Shown: positions 8,263 through 17,458, numbered from the stretch's first letter. The stretch: DNA of 64,000 nucleotides from Micromonospora sp. FIMYZ51 (GCF_038246755.1 NZ_CP134706.1:6327501-6391500), one strand, 5' to 3'. Notes: a model not told the origin generated them from the sequence alone. Translations and numbers: made by a program.

Positions 8263-11136
8263 TCAGGCCAGCAGCGCCTCCAGCCGCCGATTCACCGCAG
8301 CCAGTGTGGCCCGTACCACCGCCTGTCGAGGGTCACCCGCGACCAGGGCGGAGCCGGCGAGCTGCTCGACCCAGCCGTCGCAGACCAGCAGCACCACGAC
8401 GGTAGCCACCTCACAGTTGCCGAACGGCACCACGGCGGCGTGCTCCACGAAGCAGCGTCCCCGGTCGGCGGTCGCGCCGGTGCCGCGCAGCAACTCGTCG
8501 ATCGCGGCGGCGGCGGCCACCGCACAGAGGCGCAGCACGTACCCGTCCACGGCGGGTCCGGTGGCGTAACCCGCCGAGTTCTGCTCGCCGGCGACCAGCC
8601 GTACCTCGACTGTGCCTTCGAGCCCGAAGGTGCTCACCTGGACGTGGTCGAGCACCACCCGGGGTCCGGGCGTACCGCCGGTGTTGAGTGGCCGGGACGG
8701 CGCGGACTCGGTGGTGGTCAGCTGCCCACCGGAGTAGGAGGCGCCAAGGGTGGCCGGGCTGCCCGGCGGGCTCACCTCTTCCACGGTGGCCCGACCCCGG
8801 CCGGCGGGCGGGCTCGGCCGGCGGCGCCGGGAGGTCTCCGGCACCTGCTCGGTCCGGGCGGCGATGGCCTCCGCCCGGGCGGCGGCGGGTCGATTGGCCG
8901 GCCGGCGGGGCTCACCGGCGGTCCGGGCCTCGCCGCCGTCGCCGCCCCGGTTCTCGACGGAGCGTCGGCGCACCGGCGGCGCGACTGGTGTCTCCGGTAC
9001 GCCGTGCGGCGCGGCGGCCAGCCCCATCCGCTCCTGGAGCAGGCGGGCGACGTGCCGGCTCACCTCGGCCGGGTCGGCACCGTCGGAAAGGTCCAGGCGC
9101 AGGCTGTGGGCACCGGCAGGGGTACGACGCAGGGACGCGTCCCGCACCCCCTCGACGCCGCGTACGGCATCGAGGATCGCGTTGACGTCGAAGCCCTCGG
9201 GCCGTTCACGCAACGGCGCCGGCTCGTCGTCCCGACGGAGGTGGGTGGCGGTCCGGGCGAGTTCCGGAGTTTCGGCGGGTGGGTCCACGGCTGGCGGCTC
9301 CGGCACGACGGGCACGTCCGGTTCGGCGGGGACGCGCTGCGGCAACACCGCCGACGTGCTGTCCGGCGACCCCTCGCCGGACAACTCCGGATCAGGCGCG
9401 GATCGACGTGCCGCGTAGGGGACTGCGCTCGTCGGAACGGGCGCGGCGGGGATGCGCTCACGGCGGCCCGTTCCGCTGGCGGACGCACCATCCGCCGGAT
9501 CGGTCGACGCCGAGGTCGGCCGGGTCGCGGCCGAATCCGGAGCGGGCTGGGGAGGTGCCGGCTCGTCGGGCACCGGACGGAGCCGGAACGGCCGGTAGGC
9601 CGGCGGATCGGCGGCCGGGCCGACCTCGGCCACCGGCAGCGCCGATCCCGGCTCGGGCGGGGTGTCCCGAGCGGCCGGCGGAGCACTGGTCGGCGGGGTA
9701 CTGGCGGGCGGGGTACTGGTCGGCGGGGTACTTGCGGGCGGGGCGCTGGCCGGGCCGAGCGCCCACGGCAGGCGCTCCTCACCCGCCGGCTGACCGGAGG
9801 CGCGGCCACCCCACGACTGGCCCTCGTCGAGTCGCGCGCCCCACGGCAGCGCGTCGTCGGCCGGTGCACCGCTGACCGGCGGGCCGCCCCAGGACGGGTA
9901 CTCGCCGGCGGGTGGCTCGCTAGTCGACCGGGCGGCCCACGGCGGATGTTCCGGGCTCGGCGGATCGCTCGACGGACCGGCCGCCCAGGACGGCCGGTGC
10001 GCCGACGGCGCATTCGGTGACTCGGCTCGCCACGAGGGCCGGTCCGGCTCCGGCGGGGCGTTCTGCGGCTCGGCCGCCCACGACGGCCGGTCGGCCGCCG
10101 GCTCGGGCTCGGCGGCGCGTCCCTGCCCCGGGTCGGGGCGGGCAGCCTCCGCTCGGGAGGGCTCGTACGGGCGGGGGCGCTCGACGGGTATCGCCTGGTA
10201 GGGCCGCGTCGGTTCGGCGCGCACCGGCTCGTACGGCCGGCTGGGCTCGCTTACCCAACTCGGTGCCGGCGCTTCGCGCGACCGCCGGTCGGTCGATTCG
10301 CCGTCGCCGTGCGCCCATGACGGCGCGTCACCCCGGGCCCAGGAAGGTGCCCAGTCGTTGGCCGTGCCGGACCGGGCCCAGCTCGGCCGCTCGGGCTCGG
10401 CCGGTGGCGGCTCGACCGGTGGCGGCTCGGCCGGGGACTGCCCGGCGGCCTCGGGGCCGGGTGCCGGCGGCCGGTCGGCGGCACCCGGGCCGGCCGCACG
10501 ACCACTGTCGGGCGGCGCGGTTCGGGTCTGCGGGGTCGACTCGGGCGGAAAGGCGACGTCCCAGGCGGCGGGCGGGCCGGACGTCGGCAGGTCACCGGAG
10601 CGCTCGGCGGTGGGGGCGTGCAGACCGGGCGGCACCTCGAAGCCGGAGGCGGCGGTGCCGACGGGCGGCACCTGCACGGCAGGCGGCGCGGAGGTCGGCA
10701 GCCCGGCGGCCCCGGATCCGGCCGGTTCGCTTGCGGAGCCGGGCCGCGGCGCCGGCACCACGAGTCGGTCCCGACCCGGATCGCGGCCAGCCTCACGTGG
10801 CCCGGGTGGGGCGCTCACCGGGGCGTACTGGCCGCCGGACGGCTCCTCCGGGTGGTGCACGCCGTTGACGTGGTGCCCGTTGACCCGGGCCGGCTGCTCG
10901 GGCCGGGCCGACTCGCCAAGTGGCGCGGGCAGATCGGCGTAGCGCGGCGCGGCGGCGGCCCAACCCGGGGGCGGCTCAGACTGACGCCAGGTGGCGGCGG
11001 AGTCGTCTGCGTTCCAGGACCAGTCGGCAGCCGACGGGGCCCACCCGTTGCCGGAACGGGCCAGGTCATCCCGCTGACCCGCACCGTCGCCGTGCTCTCC
11101 CGGGGTGGCGGCACCGGGTTGCCCTGTTTCACTCAC
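8263..11136 (-). CDS. very large Trp-dotted disordered protein with two small folded C-terminal domains
   Basis: The product is 957 residues. I chose GTG at 11136 because AAGGAG lies just upstream; the longer open frame has no such site and would run into the tetR gene. Residues 1 to ~600 are Pro/Ala/Ser/Glu-rich and lack predictable fold. They are dotted with short aromatic motifs (RPSWA, APSWA, HPPWAA, YPSWGG, LPWGA, RPYEP) at intervals of roughly 15-25 residues. Near residue 730 is a ferredoxin-like segment (DVNAILDAVRGVEGVRDASLRR). The last ~130 residues form a folded domain (VVLDHVQVSTFGLEGTVEV onward). I do not recognise a function. It is divergent from a TetR regulator. Confidence 0.75.
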   Translation of the reverse strand: MSETGQPGAATPGEHGDGAGQRDDLARSGNGWAPSAADWSWNADDSAATWRQSEPPPGWAAAAPRYADLPAPLGESARPEQPARVNGHHVNGVHHPEEPSGGQYAPVSAPPGPREAGRDPGRDRLVVPAPRPGSASEPAGSGAAGLPTSAPPAVQVPPVGTAASGFEVPPGLHAPTAERSGDLPTSGPPAAWDVAFPPESTPQTRTAPPDSGRAAGPGAADRPPAPGPEAAGQSPAEPPPVEPPPAEPERPSWARSGTANDWAPSWARGDAPSWAHGDGESTDRRSREAPAPSWVSEPSRPYEPVRAEPTRPYQAIPVERPRPYEPSRAEAARPDPGQGRAAEPEPAADRPSWAAEPQNAPPEPDRPSWRAESPNAPSAHRPSWAAGPSSDPPSPEHPPWAARSTSEPPAGEYPSWGGPPVSGAPADDALPWGARLDEGQSWGGRASGQPAGEERLPWALGPASAPPASTPPTSTPPASTPPTSAPPAARDTPPEPGSALPVAEVGPAADPPAYRPFRLRPVPDEPAPPQPAPDSAATRPTSASTDPADGASASGTGRRERIPAAPVPTSAVPYAARRSAPDPELSGEGSPDSTSAVLPQRVPAEPDVPVVPEPPAVDPPAETPELARTATHLRRDDEPAPLRERPEGFDVNAILDAVRGVEGVRDASLRRTPAGAHSLRLDLSDGADPAEVSRHVARLLQERMGLAAAPHGVPETPVAPPVRRRSVENRGGDGGEARTAGEPRRPANRPAAARAEAIAARTEQVPETSRRRRPSPPAGRGRATVEEVSPPGSPATLGASYSGGQLTTTESAPSRPLNTGGTPGPRVVLDHVQVSTFGLEGTVEVRLVAGEQNSAGYATGPAVDGYVLRLCAVAAAAAIDELLRGTGATADRGRCFVEHAAVVPFGNCEVATVVVLLVCDGWVEQLAGSALVAGDPRQAVVRATLAAVNRRLEALLA

Positions 11137-11282
11137 CGCGCGCTCCTTGGTCGCCCCCGCTGAGGCTACCGTGTGGCGACAGTGGCGATAAGTTACAGCG
11201 GCGGGCCAATTCCGTGCGGAGCCTCCGGGCCCCGACCGGTTCGGGCGAAATGCCGGCCCGTACGACAACCTCGGAGGTTCCC

Positions 11283-11921
11283 ATGACCACTGTTGGGAAC
11301 GGCGCCCAGACCGCCGGCCGGCCCACCCGACTTCCCCGGTCGGCGCGCCGCAAGCAGCTGCTCGCCGCAGCTCAGGAGGTGTTTGTCGCGCACGGCTACC
11401 ACGCCGCGGCGATGGACGACATCGCCGAGCGGGCCGGGGTCTCCAAGCCCGTGCTGTACCAGCACTTCCCCGGCAAGATGGAGCTCTACCTGGCGCTACT
11501 TGACACGCACTGTGACGCGATCGTCGCAAAGGTGCACGACGCCATGGCGAGCACCACCGACAACAAGGAACGGGTAAGCGCGTCCGTGCGGGCGTACTTC
11601 GACTTCGTCGACCACGAGAGTGAGGCCTTCCGGCTGGTCTTCGAGTCGGACCTGCGCAACGACCCGGCCGTGCGGCAGCGCGTGGAGCGGGTCGAGCAGG
11701 GCTGCATCGCGGCCATCACCGACACCATCATCTCCGACACCGGGGTCAGCCGGGCGCACGCCGAGTTGCTCGCCTCCGGTCTGGTGGGCGCGGCCGAGAC
11801 CGCCGCGCAGTTCTGGCTGGCCGGGGGGCGGCAGGTGCCCAAGGCGGAGGCGGAGGCACTTGTCGCCGCGCTGTCCTGGCGGGGCATCGCCAGCTTCCCG
11901 TTGCAAGGTGAGTCAGCCTGA
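11283..11921 (+). CDS. TetR-family transcriptional regulator
   Basis: This 212-residue protein has an N-terminal TetR helix-turn-helix (AAQEVFVAHGYHAAAMDDIAERAGVSKPVLYQHFPGKMELY, about residues 28-70) and a variable ligand domain. ATG at 11283 follows GGAGG with seven bases spacing. It occupies the position of Rv3208 next to DUF3107 and the DEAD helicase, a conserved actinobacterial arrangement. It is divergent from the large disordered protein, with 146 bases between, so it may control that gene as well as itself. No clear palindromic operator was found in the spacer. Confidence 0.92.
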   Translation: MTTVGNGAQTAGRPTRLPRSARRKQLLAAAQEVFVAHGYHAAAMDDIAERAGVSKPVLYQHFPGKMELYLALLDTHCDAIVAKVHDAMASTTDNKERVSASVRAYFDFVDHESEAFRLVFESDLRNDPAVRQRVERVEQGCIAAITDTIISDTGVSRAHAELLASGLVGAAETAAQFWLAGGRQVPKAEAEALVAALSWRGIASFPLQGESA

Positions 11922-11985
11922 ACCGACACCTTGTGATCCGATAGCCTTCGCAACGGCGGCAATTTCGCCCGACGGAGGAGGCAAA

Positions 11986-12213
11986 GTGGAGGTCAAGATC
12001 GGCGTGCAGTACGCACCGCGCGAGCTGGTCCTGGAGAGCGCGCAGTCGCCGGCCGAGATCGAGCGGATCGTGACCGACGCCGTCGCCAGGGGCGAGGGCA
12101 CCCTTTCCCTGACCGACGAGAAGGGCCGGCGGATCATCGTGCCGGTTGGCAAGGTCGCCTATGTCGAGATCGCGGAGGCGTCTCCCCGGGCGGTCGGCTT
12201 CACCGTTCGCTGA
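11986..12213 (+). CDS. DUF3107 family protein
   Basis: The 75-residue protein (VEVKIGVQYAPRELVLESAQ; ending YVEIAEASPRAVGFTVR) matches the actinobacterial DUF3107 family, TB9.4 (Rv3208A) in M. tuberculosis. GTG at 11986 follows GGAGGAGG by five bases. Its role is unknown. It lies between the TetR gene and the DEAD helicase as in mycobacteria. A strong hairpin follows it, so it probably ends the tetR transcript. Confidence 0.9.
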   Translation: MEVKIGVQYAPRELVLESAQSPAEIERIVTDAVARGEGTLSLTDEKGRRIIVPVGKVAYVEIAEASPRAVGFTVR

Positions 12214-12228
12214 CGCTCAGTCGTAGCC

Positions 12229-12267
12229 GGCCGGCGGTTGACCGCCACGCGCGGTGAACCGCCGGCC
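12229..12267 (+). terminator. GC hairpin after DUF3107 gene
   Basis: Arms GGCCGGCGGTTGACC and GGTGAACCGCCGGCC form a 15-base stem with one mismatch around a nine-base loop. It begins 15 bases after the DUF3107 stop. There is no T-run, as is common for GC-rich actinobacterial terminators. Confidence 0.65.
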
Positions 12268-12580
12268 GAGCCCGTCACACCGCCGCTCACCAGGCCGGTA
12301 AGCGCTCAGCGGTGATACACGTCACATTTTTGCCCTCCCCGTAGCGTTCACTTGCTCGGGAATCGGGACGGCGTATGGCCCGTTCGGGTAGCATGGAGGA
12401 GTTGCCGTAGGTGTCGAGCCGGCCGGGAGCCCATCCGGGTTCCGGTCGAAGTCCGACCCGCGGCGCGCGTGCGGCCCGGTCCGCCCGGCAATCTGCCGCC
12501 GACCGTGTGGCCCGCGCCATACCGAACGCGCCCTGAGGACATGACGGGGCGCACCCACGAGAGGGCACCCCCAAATCCAC
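12268..12580 (+). other. long leader region before the DEAD-box helicase
   Basis: About 310 bases separate the DUF3107 hairpin from the helicase start. A 78-codon frame (12352-12588) ends eight bases inside the helicase gene but has no convincing ribosome site or family match. I see no clear promoter hexamers. A long structured 5' leader is common for bacterial DEAD-box helicase genes, so regulation in this leader is possible; this is inference only. Confidence 0.4.
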
Positions 12581-14251
12581 ATGAGTGAGCTGATTCAAGA
12601 CCTCACAGACGGCCAGGAACTGGCCCCGACCGCCCCGGTCCGACCGGAGGCGCCGACCTTCGCCGAGCTCGGTGCACGCGCCGAGACGGTCGAGGCGCTG
12701 GCTGCGGCCGGCATCACCCGCGCCTTCGCCATCCAGGAGTACGCGCTGCCGATCGCGCTGCGCGGCGCCGACCTGATCGGGCAGGCCCCGACCGGCACCG
12801 GCAAGACCCTCGGCTTCGGCGTACCGCTGCTGGAGCGGGTCCTCGCACCCGGCGAGGGTGGCGACGGCCTGCCCCAGGCACTTGTCGTCGTACCAACCCG
12901 TGAACTGGGCATCCAGGTCGCCAAGGACATCGCGGCAGCCGGCCGCACCCGGGGCGTACGCGTGCTGCCGATCTACGGCGGCGTGGCGTACGAGCCGCAG
13001 GTCGATGCGCTGCGCAAGGGCGTGGAGATCCTGGTCGGCACGCCGGGCCGGCTGCTCGACCTGGCCAAGCAGAAGCAACTGCGCCTGCACGGCGTACGCG
13101 CGCTGGTGCTGGACGAGGCCGACCGCATGCTCGACCTGGGCTTCCTCGACGACGTCGAGCGAATCCTGGCGATGCTGCCGGAGGACCGGCAGACGATGCT
13201 ATTCTCCGCGACCATGCCGGACCCGATCGTGACGCTGTCCCGGCGGTTCCTGCGCCACCCGATCACGATCCACGCCGGCCACACGGCGGAGACCGGCCCG
13301 TCGCCGCAGACCGAGCAACTGGTCTACCGCACCCACTCGATGAACAAGATCGAGATCGTGGCCCGGATCCTCCAGGCGGAGAGCCGTGGCCTGACCATGA
13401 TCTTCACGCGCACCAAGCGCGCCGCCGACCGGGTCTCCGAGGATCTCGACTTCCGTGGCTTCGCGGTCGCGGCGGTACACGGTGACCTCGGCCAGGGCGC
13501 ACGCGAGCGGGCGCTGCGGGCATTCCGGGCCGGCAAGATCGACACCCTGGTCGCCACCGACGTCGCCGCCCGGGGCATCGACGTCACCGGCGTCACCCAC
13601 GTCATCAACTACGACTGTCCGGAAGACCAGGACACCTACACCCACCGGATCGGCCGTACCGGTCGGGCCGGCGCGAGCGGCGTGGCGGTGACCTTCGTCG
13701 ACTGGGACGACATGCCGCGTTGGCGGATCATCGACAAGACGCTCGGGCTGGACATGCCGGAGCCGCCGGAGACGTACCACACCTCCGCACACCTCTACAC
13801 CGACCTGCACATCCCGACGGGTGTCACCGGCACCCTGCCGACCGCCGAGCGCACCCGCGCCGGCCTGTCCGCCGAGGTCGAGGAGGATCTGGGCGGCGGT
13901 CGCTCCCGCCGGGGCGAGCAGCGCGGTTCCGCGCGCCGGGGCCGTGGCCGGGACGAGGGCGGACGCGGTCGCGGACGGGGACGCGGCGAGAGCACTGGCG
14001 CGCGGGCCGACGACCCCGCGCCGGAGGCCACCGAGAGCACGGCCGACGAAGGTACCCGTACCCCCCGTCGCCGTCGGCGTCGCCGGGCCGGCGAGGTGGT
14101 GACCGCCAACGCGACCGCGACGACAGGCGACGGCACGCCAGCCGAGAGCGCACCGGCCGCCACCGGTGAGGCCCCGCGCCCGCGGCGGCGCCGCCGCCGT
14201 GGTGGCGCCGGCAGCCCGAGCGGTACGCCGGCCGAGGTGTCCACCGACTGA
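12581..14251 (+). CDS. DEAD-box ATP-dependent RNA helicase (RhlE-like)
   Basis: This 556-residue helicase shows the whole motif series: Q motif (FAIQEYALPIAL), Walker A APTGTGKT, motif Ib TPGRL, DEAD box VLDEAD, SAT (LFSATMP), motif IV IFTRTKRAADR, ARGIDV and HRIGRTGRAG. The last ~140 residues are a low-complexity tail rich in Arg, Gly and Glu (GRGRDEGGRGRGRGRGE and repeated RRRRRR), likely RNA-binding. It should unwind short RNA duplexes in ribosome assembly or mRNA decay. It is positionally equivalent to rhlE (Rv3211). ATG at 12581 has no strong Shine-Dalgarno, so leader-dependent control is possible. Confidence 0.94.
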   Translation: MSELIQDLTDGQELAPTAPVRPEAPTFAELGARAETVEALAAAGITRAFAIQEYALPIALRGADLIGQAPTGTGKTLGFGVPLLERVLAPGEGGDGLPQALVVVPTRELGIQVAKDIAAAGRTRGVRVLPIYGGVAYEPQVDALRKGVEILVGTPGRLLDLAKQKQLRLHGVRALVLDEADRMLDLGFLDDVERILAMLPEDRQTMLFSATMPDPIVTLSRRFLRHPITIHAGHTAETGPSPQTEQLVYRTHSMNKIEIVARILQAESRGLTMIFTRTKRAADRVSEDLDFRGFAVAAVHGDLGQGARERALRAFRAGKIDTLVATDVAARGIDVTGVTHVINYDCPEDQDTYTHRIGRTGRAGASGVAVTFVDWDDMPRWRIIDKTLGLDMPEPPETYHTSAHLYTDLHIPTGVTGTLPTAERTRAGLSAEVEEDLGGGRSRRGEQRGSARRGRGRDEGGRGRGRGRGESTGARADDPAPEATESTADEGTRTPRRRRRRRAGEVVTANATATTGDGTPAESAPAATGEAPRPRRRRRRGGAGSPSGTPAEVSTD

Positions 14252-14516
14252 CCACGGATCGAGGTGCCGTCAGGTGGCGGCACCCCACCGGCCCCGCGCA
14301 TGACGGGCCGGTGCGCCCCGCGCATGACGGGCCGGTGCGGCACGGTCAGCCCCGCCCCCGCCCCCGCCGCCCCGCGACGGGGGCACACCCTTACCTGCGG
14401 CCGTCCGCCGCTCGTCGCCGTCGTCCGACTCACCCGCCGCCACCTGCCGCTGCTCGCGGTGCCGGTACGGGTCGGGTGGCGGCAGTGCGCGCCGGGTGGA
14501 CATGGAAGATGGAACG

Positions 14517-15686
14517 ATGCCCGAATCCTTGGACTCGGCCCTGGCCGAGGTGCGCTCGATGCTGCTCGGTTCCGCGCTGACCCGGGCCGTGGCCGCGGGT
14601 CGGCGGCGCGGCCAGCGCCCGTCGGTGGTCCGGGCCGAACTGCGGTCGGTCGCGTTGAAGGCCGGTCCGCGACTACAGATCGCCACCTCGGACGGTGCCC
14701 GGCCGTACACCCGCAACCTCGCACCCGGTCCCGAGGCGGTCGCGGCGGTCGAGGCGCTGCTCGCCGAGCCGTTCGGCAACTGGCACGTGGAGACCGCCGA
14801 CCGCACCTTGCAACTGCGGGTCACCAAGTCGGGCGAGGCACAGGTGCACCGGACGGCCGCCACTCGCCCGGCCACTGCACCGACCGGACACGACCGGGCC
14901 AAGGAGTACCTGCTCGACCCCGGCGACCCGATCTTCGCCGAGATCGGCGGGTCGGCGGCGAAGCGGCGGCAGGTCGACGCGTTCCTGCGGGCGTTGGCGG
15001 CCACCCTGCCGGACGAGCCGGCCCGCAACCTGAGCGGCCCGCTGCGCGTGGTGGACCTGGGCTGCGGAAACGCGTACCTGACCTTCGCCGCGTACCGCTA
15101 TCTCGCGCAGCTTGGCCTCGACGTCGAGTTGGTCGGCGTGGATGTCCGCGACGACCAGCGCCGCCGCAACACCGAGCTGGCCGAGCGGTTGGGGTGGGCC
15201 GACCGGGTACGGTTCGTGGCCGGCACCATCGCCGACGCCGTGGTCGAGCCGGCCCCCGACCTGGTGCTCGCGTTGCACGCCTGCGACACCGCCACCGACG
15301 AGGCGTTGGCCCGAGCGGTGCACTGGGGTGCCCGCTGGGTACTCGCCGCGCCCTGCTGCCACCACGACATCGCCGCGCAGTTGCGCGCCCGACCGGCGCC
15401 CGGAGCGTACGAGCTGCTCACCCGGCAGGGCATCCTCCGCGAGCGCTTCGCGGACGTCCTCACCGACGCGCTGCGCGCCGCACTGTTGCGGTTGCACGGC
15501 TACCGGGCCGAGGTGGTCGAGTTCGTCGACTCCGCACACACCCCACGCAACCTGCTGATCCGGGCCCGGCGTACGGAGGCCGCGCCCACGGACCGACAGC
15601 GCACGGAGTACCGCGAGCTGGTCGGGCAGTGGCAGCTCACTCCCCGGCTGGAGAGCCTGCTCGACCGGTCCGACCTGGCCGGGTGA
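14517..15686 (+). CDS. class I SAM-dependent methyltransferase (Methyltransf_32 type)
   Basis: This 389-residue protein has an N-terminal domain of unknown role and a Rossmann methyltransferase domain from about residue 178. SAM motif I is VVDLGCGNAYLTF; the second-strand acid is in ELVGVDVRDD; motif IV is LALHACDTATDEAL, followed by APCCHHDIAAQL. The HACDTATD and PCCHH motifs are characteristic of a family with eukaryotic members (METTL25-like). ATG at 14517 is preferred over an upstream GTG at 14496, though both are weakly supported. The substrate is unknown. The 265 bases upstream hold short direct repeats (GCATGACGGGCCGGTGCG). Confidence 0.82.
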   Translation: MPESLDSALAEVRSMLLGSALTRAVAAGRRRGQRPSVVRAELRSVALKAGPRLQIATSDGARPYTRNLAPGPEAVAAVEALLAEPFGNWHVETADRTLQLRVTKSGEAQVHRTAATRPATAPTGHDRAKEYLLDPGDPIFAEIGGSAAKRRQVDAFLRALAATLPDEPARNLSGPLRVVDLGCGNAYLTFAAYRYLAQLGLDVELVGVDVRDDQRRRNTELAERLGWADRVRFVAGTIADAVVEPAPDLVLALHACDTATDEALARAVHWGARWVLAAPCCHHDIAAQLRARPAPGAYELLTRQGILRERFADVLTDALRAALLRLHGYRAEVVEFVDSAHTPRNLLIRARRTEAAPTDRQRTEYRELVGQWQLTPRLESLLDRSDLAG

Positions 15687-15805
15687 CCGCATCGGGTCTC
15701 GCCGCCGGGACTGTCTGTTCGGTCAGTCAGTTGTATCTCCCGCCGGTCGTACTACTCTCGAAGTGCGCACCGCGGGGGTGCCGGTCGGGAGGTAACACCC
15801 ACCGG

Positions 15806-16222
15806 ATGGGATCGGCAGAGGTTTCGCCACAGATGGCATTCGCGCGCTTCGTGCGCCAGGCCATCGACGAGGCCCGTGAAGAGCGTGGCTGGACGGTCAG
15901 CGACCTGGCGACGCACACCGGTGTCGGTCGTTCCACCGTCTTCCGCTGGCTCGCCGGCGACTGGCACGACTATCCCGAGCTGGCCAAGGTCCGCGGCTTC
16001 TGTGCCGCGCTGGAGCTGCCGGTGGCCGCCGCCTTCCGCGCGCTCGGCCTGCCCGACGCCGGGGCAGGGCCGCTGCGGCGTGGCGACGACAGCCCGGTCG
16101 AAGCGGACGTTCGGGTGATCCTGCAACGGCTGGCGGATCCGACCGTGCCGGCCGAGGAGAAGCATCACATCCGCGACCTGCTGCGCTACCTCGCCCGCCG
16201 CCCGATCCGCCGCGCCGGCTGA
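15806..16222 (+). CDS. XRE-family helix-turn-helix regulator
   Basis: A 138-residue protein. Its N-terminal half contains a lambda-repressor-type helix-turn-helix (GWTVSDLATHTGVGRSTVFRWLAGDW, about residues 32-58). The C-terminal half is helical with no known ligand domain. ATG at 15806 is preceded by GGGAGGT; a second ATG at 15833 is possible. A short AT-richer stretch (GTCAGTCAGTTGTATCTCC) upstream may hold its promoter. The target is not evident from neighbours. Confidence 0.85.
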   Translation: MGSAEVSPQMAFARFVRQAIDEAREERGWTVSDLATHTGVGRSTVFRWLAGDWHDYPELAKVRGFCAALELPVAAAFRALGLPDAGAGPLRRGDDSPVEADVRVILQRLADPTVPAEEKHHIRDLLRYLARRPIRRAG

Positions 16223-16455
16223 CCAGCTGAGCTGGCCCGGGGCTGGCCGGGGCTGGGCTGGCTGGCCGGGGCTGGGCTGGGCCGGCCGGGGCTGGGCTGG
16301 GCCGGGGCTGGGCCGGGGCTGGGCTGGGCCGGCCTGGGCTGGGCTGGGCCGGGGCTGGGCTGGGCCGGCCGGGGCTGGGCCGGGGCTGGGCTGGGCTGGG
16401 CGGGCCGGGGCTGAGCTGGCCCGGGCTGGCCGGGCCGGGGCTCTGCTGCGCTGAC
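16223..16455. repeat. GGGGCTGGGCTGGGCC minisatellite
   Basis: Nearly the whole intergenic space between two convergent genes is an irregular tandem array built from GGGGCTGGG, CTGGGCTGG and GCCGGCC units. No stop-free protein of natural composition is encoded. The strand asymmetry (G-rich top, C-rich bottom) gives repeated GGG/GGGG runs. Confidence 0.8.
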
Positions 16456-16459
16456 TGGG

Positions 16460-17458
16460 CTACGGCACGGTGACGGTGAACTCGGCGGTCCGCACCTCGC
16501 CGCCGGTGGCGAAGTCCAGGTAGAGGCGGTACCGCCCCGGCCCGGGCGTGGTCAACCAGAACTGGATCGCACCGTCCACCAGCTCCGGCTCCGGATGCAC
16601 GTGCAGATAGCCGAGATCCCCCTCGCGCAGCACGACGAGGTGGCCGTACGCCCCGAGGTAGTGCTCCAGCGGCGGCACGGTGCCGTCCGCCGCGCTGACC
16701 CGGAACGACAGCGGGGTGGTCAGGCCAGGGTCGAAGGTGCCCTGGTAGCCGACCGTGAACCCGTCGACCGTGGCGGTGGCCGTCGGCGCGGGCAGGGCCC
16801 GAGGCACGTACCGGCCCGGTGCGACCAGGTCCACACCGAGGGTGGTGGCCGTCTGCCGGCCGTCGTCGGCGAGCGCCGTGAAGTCGGCGTACGCCCGCCA
16901 GATGCCCGGCTCCGGCAGCGTGAGCGGCACCGACCAGGTCCCGTCCGCCGCCATGGTCGGATGCAGGTGCTGGTAACCGGTCAGGTCCCGGCGCACCACG
17001 ATCAGATGCATTGGCTTGTCGTGCACGACCGCGAAGCGGGTCACTGCCCGGCGTTGCCCGTCCCGGATCTGGAAACGCAGCTCGCCGGCCTGCCCTGCGG
17101 TGAAGTCGCCGCTGCGCGGGGCGAGGGTGTAGCCGTCCCGGCTGACCGCCAGGCCCCCCGCCTCGGCCGCCTCGGCCTGTCCCGTGCCGTGCGAGTGTGC
17201 GCCGGCACCGGGCGCATGGGTGTGGTCGGCCAACGCGCTGTCGGAGCCGCCCATCGCCGACGCCGGCCCACCGCCGTTGATCCGGCCGAGCCCGAAGCCG
17301 AGCAGCACGGCGAGGACCAGCCCGCCGACCACCAGCGCCAGCCGGACGGTGGCCCGATCCGGCACCGCGGAGCCCCTTCGGGGCCGGTGCCGGCCCCGCC
17401 GCCGGCCGCTCGGCGCTCCGCACCGACCCGAGCGCCACCCCGTCGAGGCCCTGCTCAC
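16460..17458 (-). CDS. membrane-anchored extracytoplasmic beta-domain protein
   Basis: The 332-residue product begins at GTG 17458, which has GGGGAG five bases upstream; longer frames run through the C-rich tract. A basic N-terminus is followed by one hydrophobic segment (ALVVGGLVLAVLLGFGLG), a His-containing linker (DHTHAPGAGAHSHGTG) and two beta-rich repeats (GYQHLHPTMAADGTWSVPLTLPEPGIWRAYADF; later YLHVHPEP and GRYRLYLDFATGG). The His-rich linker and paired HLHP/HVHP motifs suggest an extracytoplasmic metal-related role, as in YtkA/FixH-like copper proteins. That is inference. Confidence 0.7.
   Translation of the reverse strand: MSRASTGWRSGRCGAPSGRRRGRHRPRRGSAVPDRATVRLALVVGGLVLAVLLGFGLGRINGGGPASAMGGSDSALADHTHAPGAGAHSHGTGQAEAAEAGGLAVSRDGYTLAPRSGDFTAGQAGELRFQIRDGQRRAVTRFAVVHDKPMHLIVVRRDLTGYQHLHPTMAADGTWSVPLTLPEPGIWRAYADFTALADDGRQTATTLGVDLVAPGRYVPRALPAPTATATVDGFTVGYQGTFDPGLTTPLSFRVSAADGTVPPLEHYLGAYGHLVVLREGDLGYLHVHPEPELVDGAIQFWLTTPGPGRYRLYLDFATGGEVRTAEFTVTVP

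Noticed and set aside
7585..10020. 811-codon open frame on the plus strand
   Set aside because: It is antisense to the disordered-protein and hydrolase genes, has low-complexity composition and no ribosome site. High-GC codon bias makes such antisense frames common.
12352..12588. 78-codon upstream ORF overlapping the helicase start
   Set aside because: No clear ribosome site or family match; Arg/Pro-rich composition as expected of a random high-GC frame.
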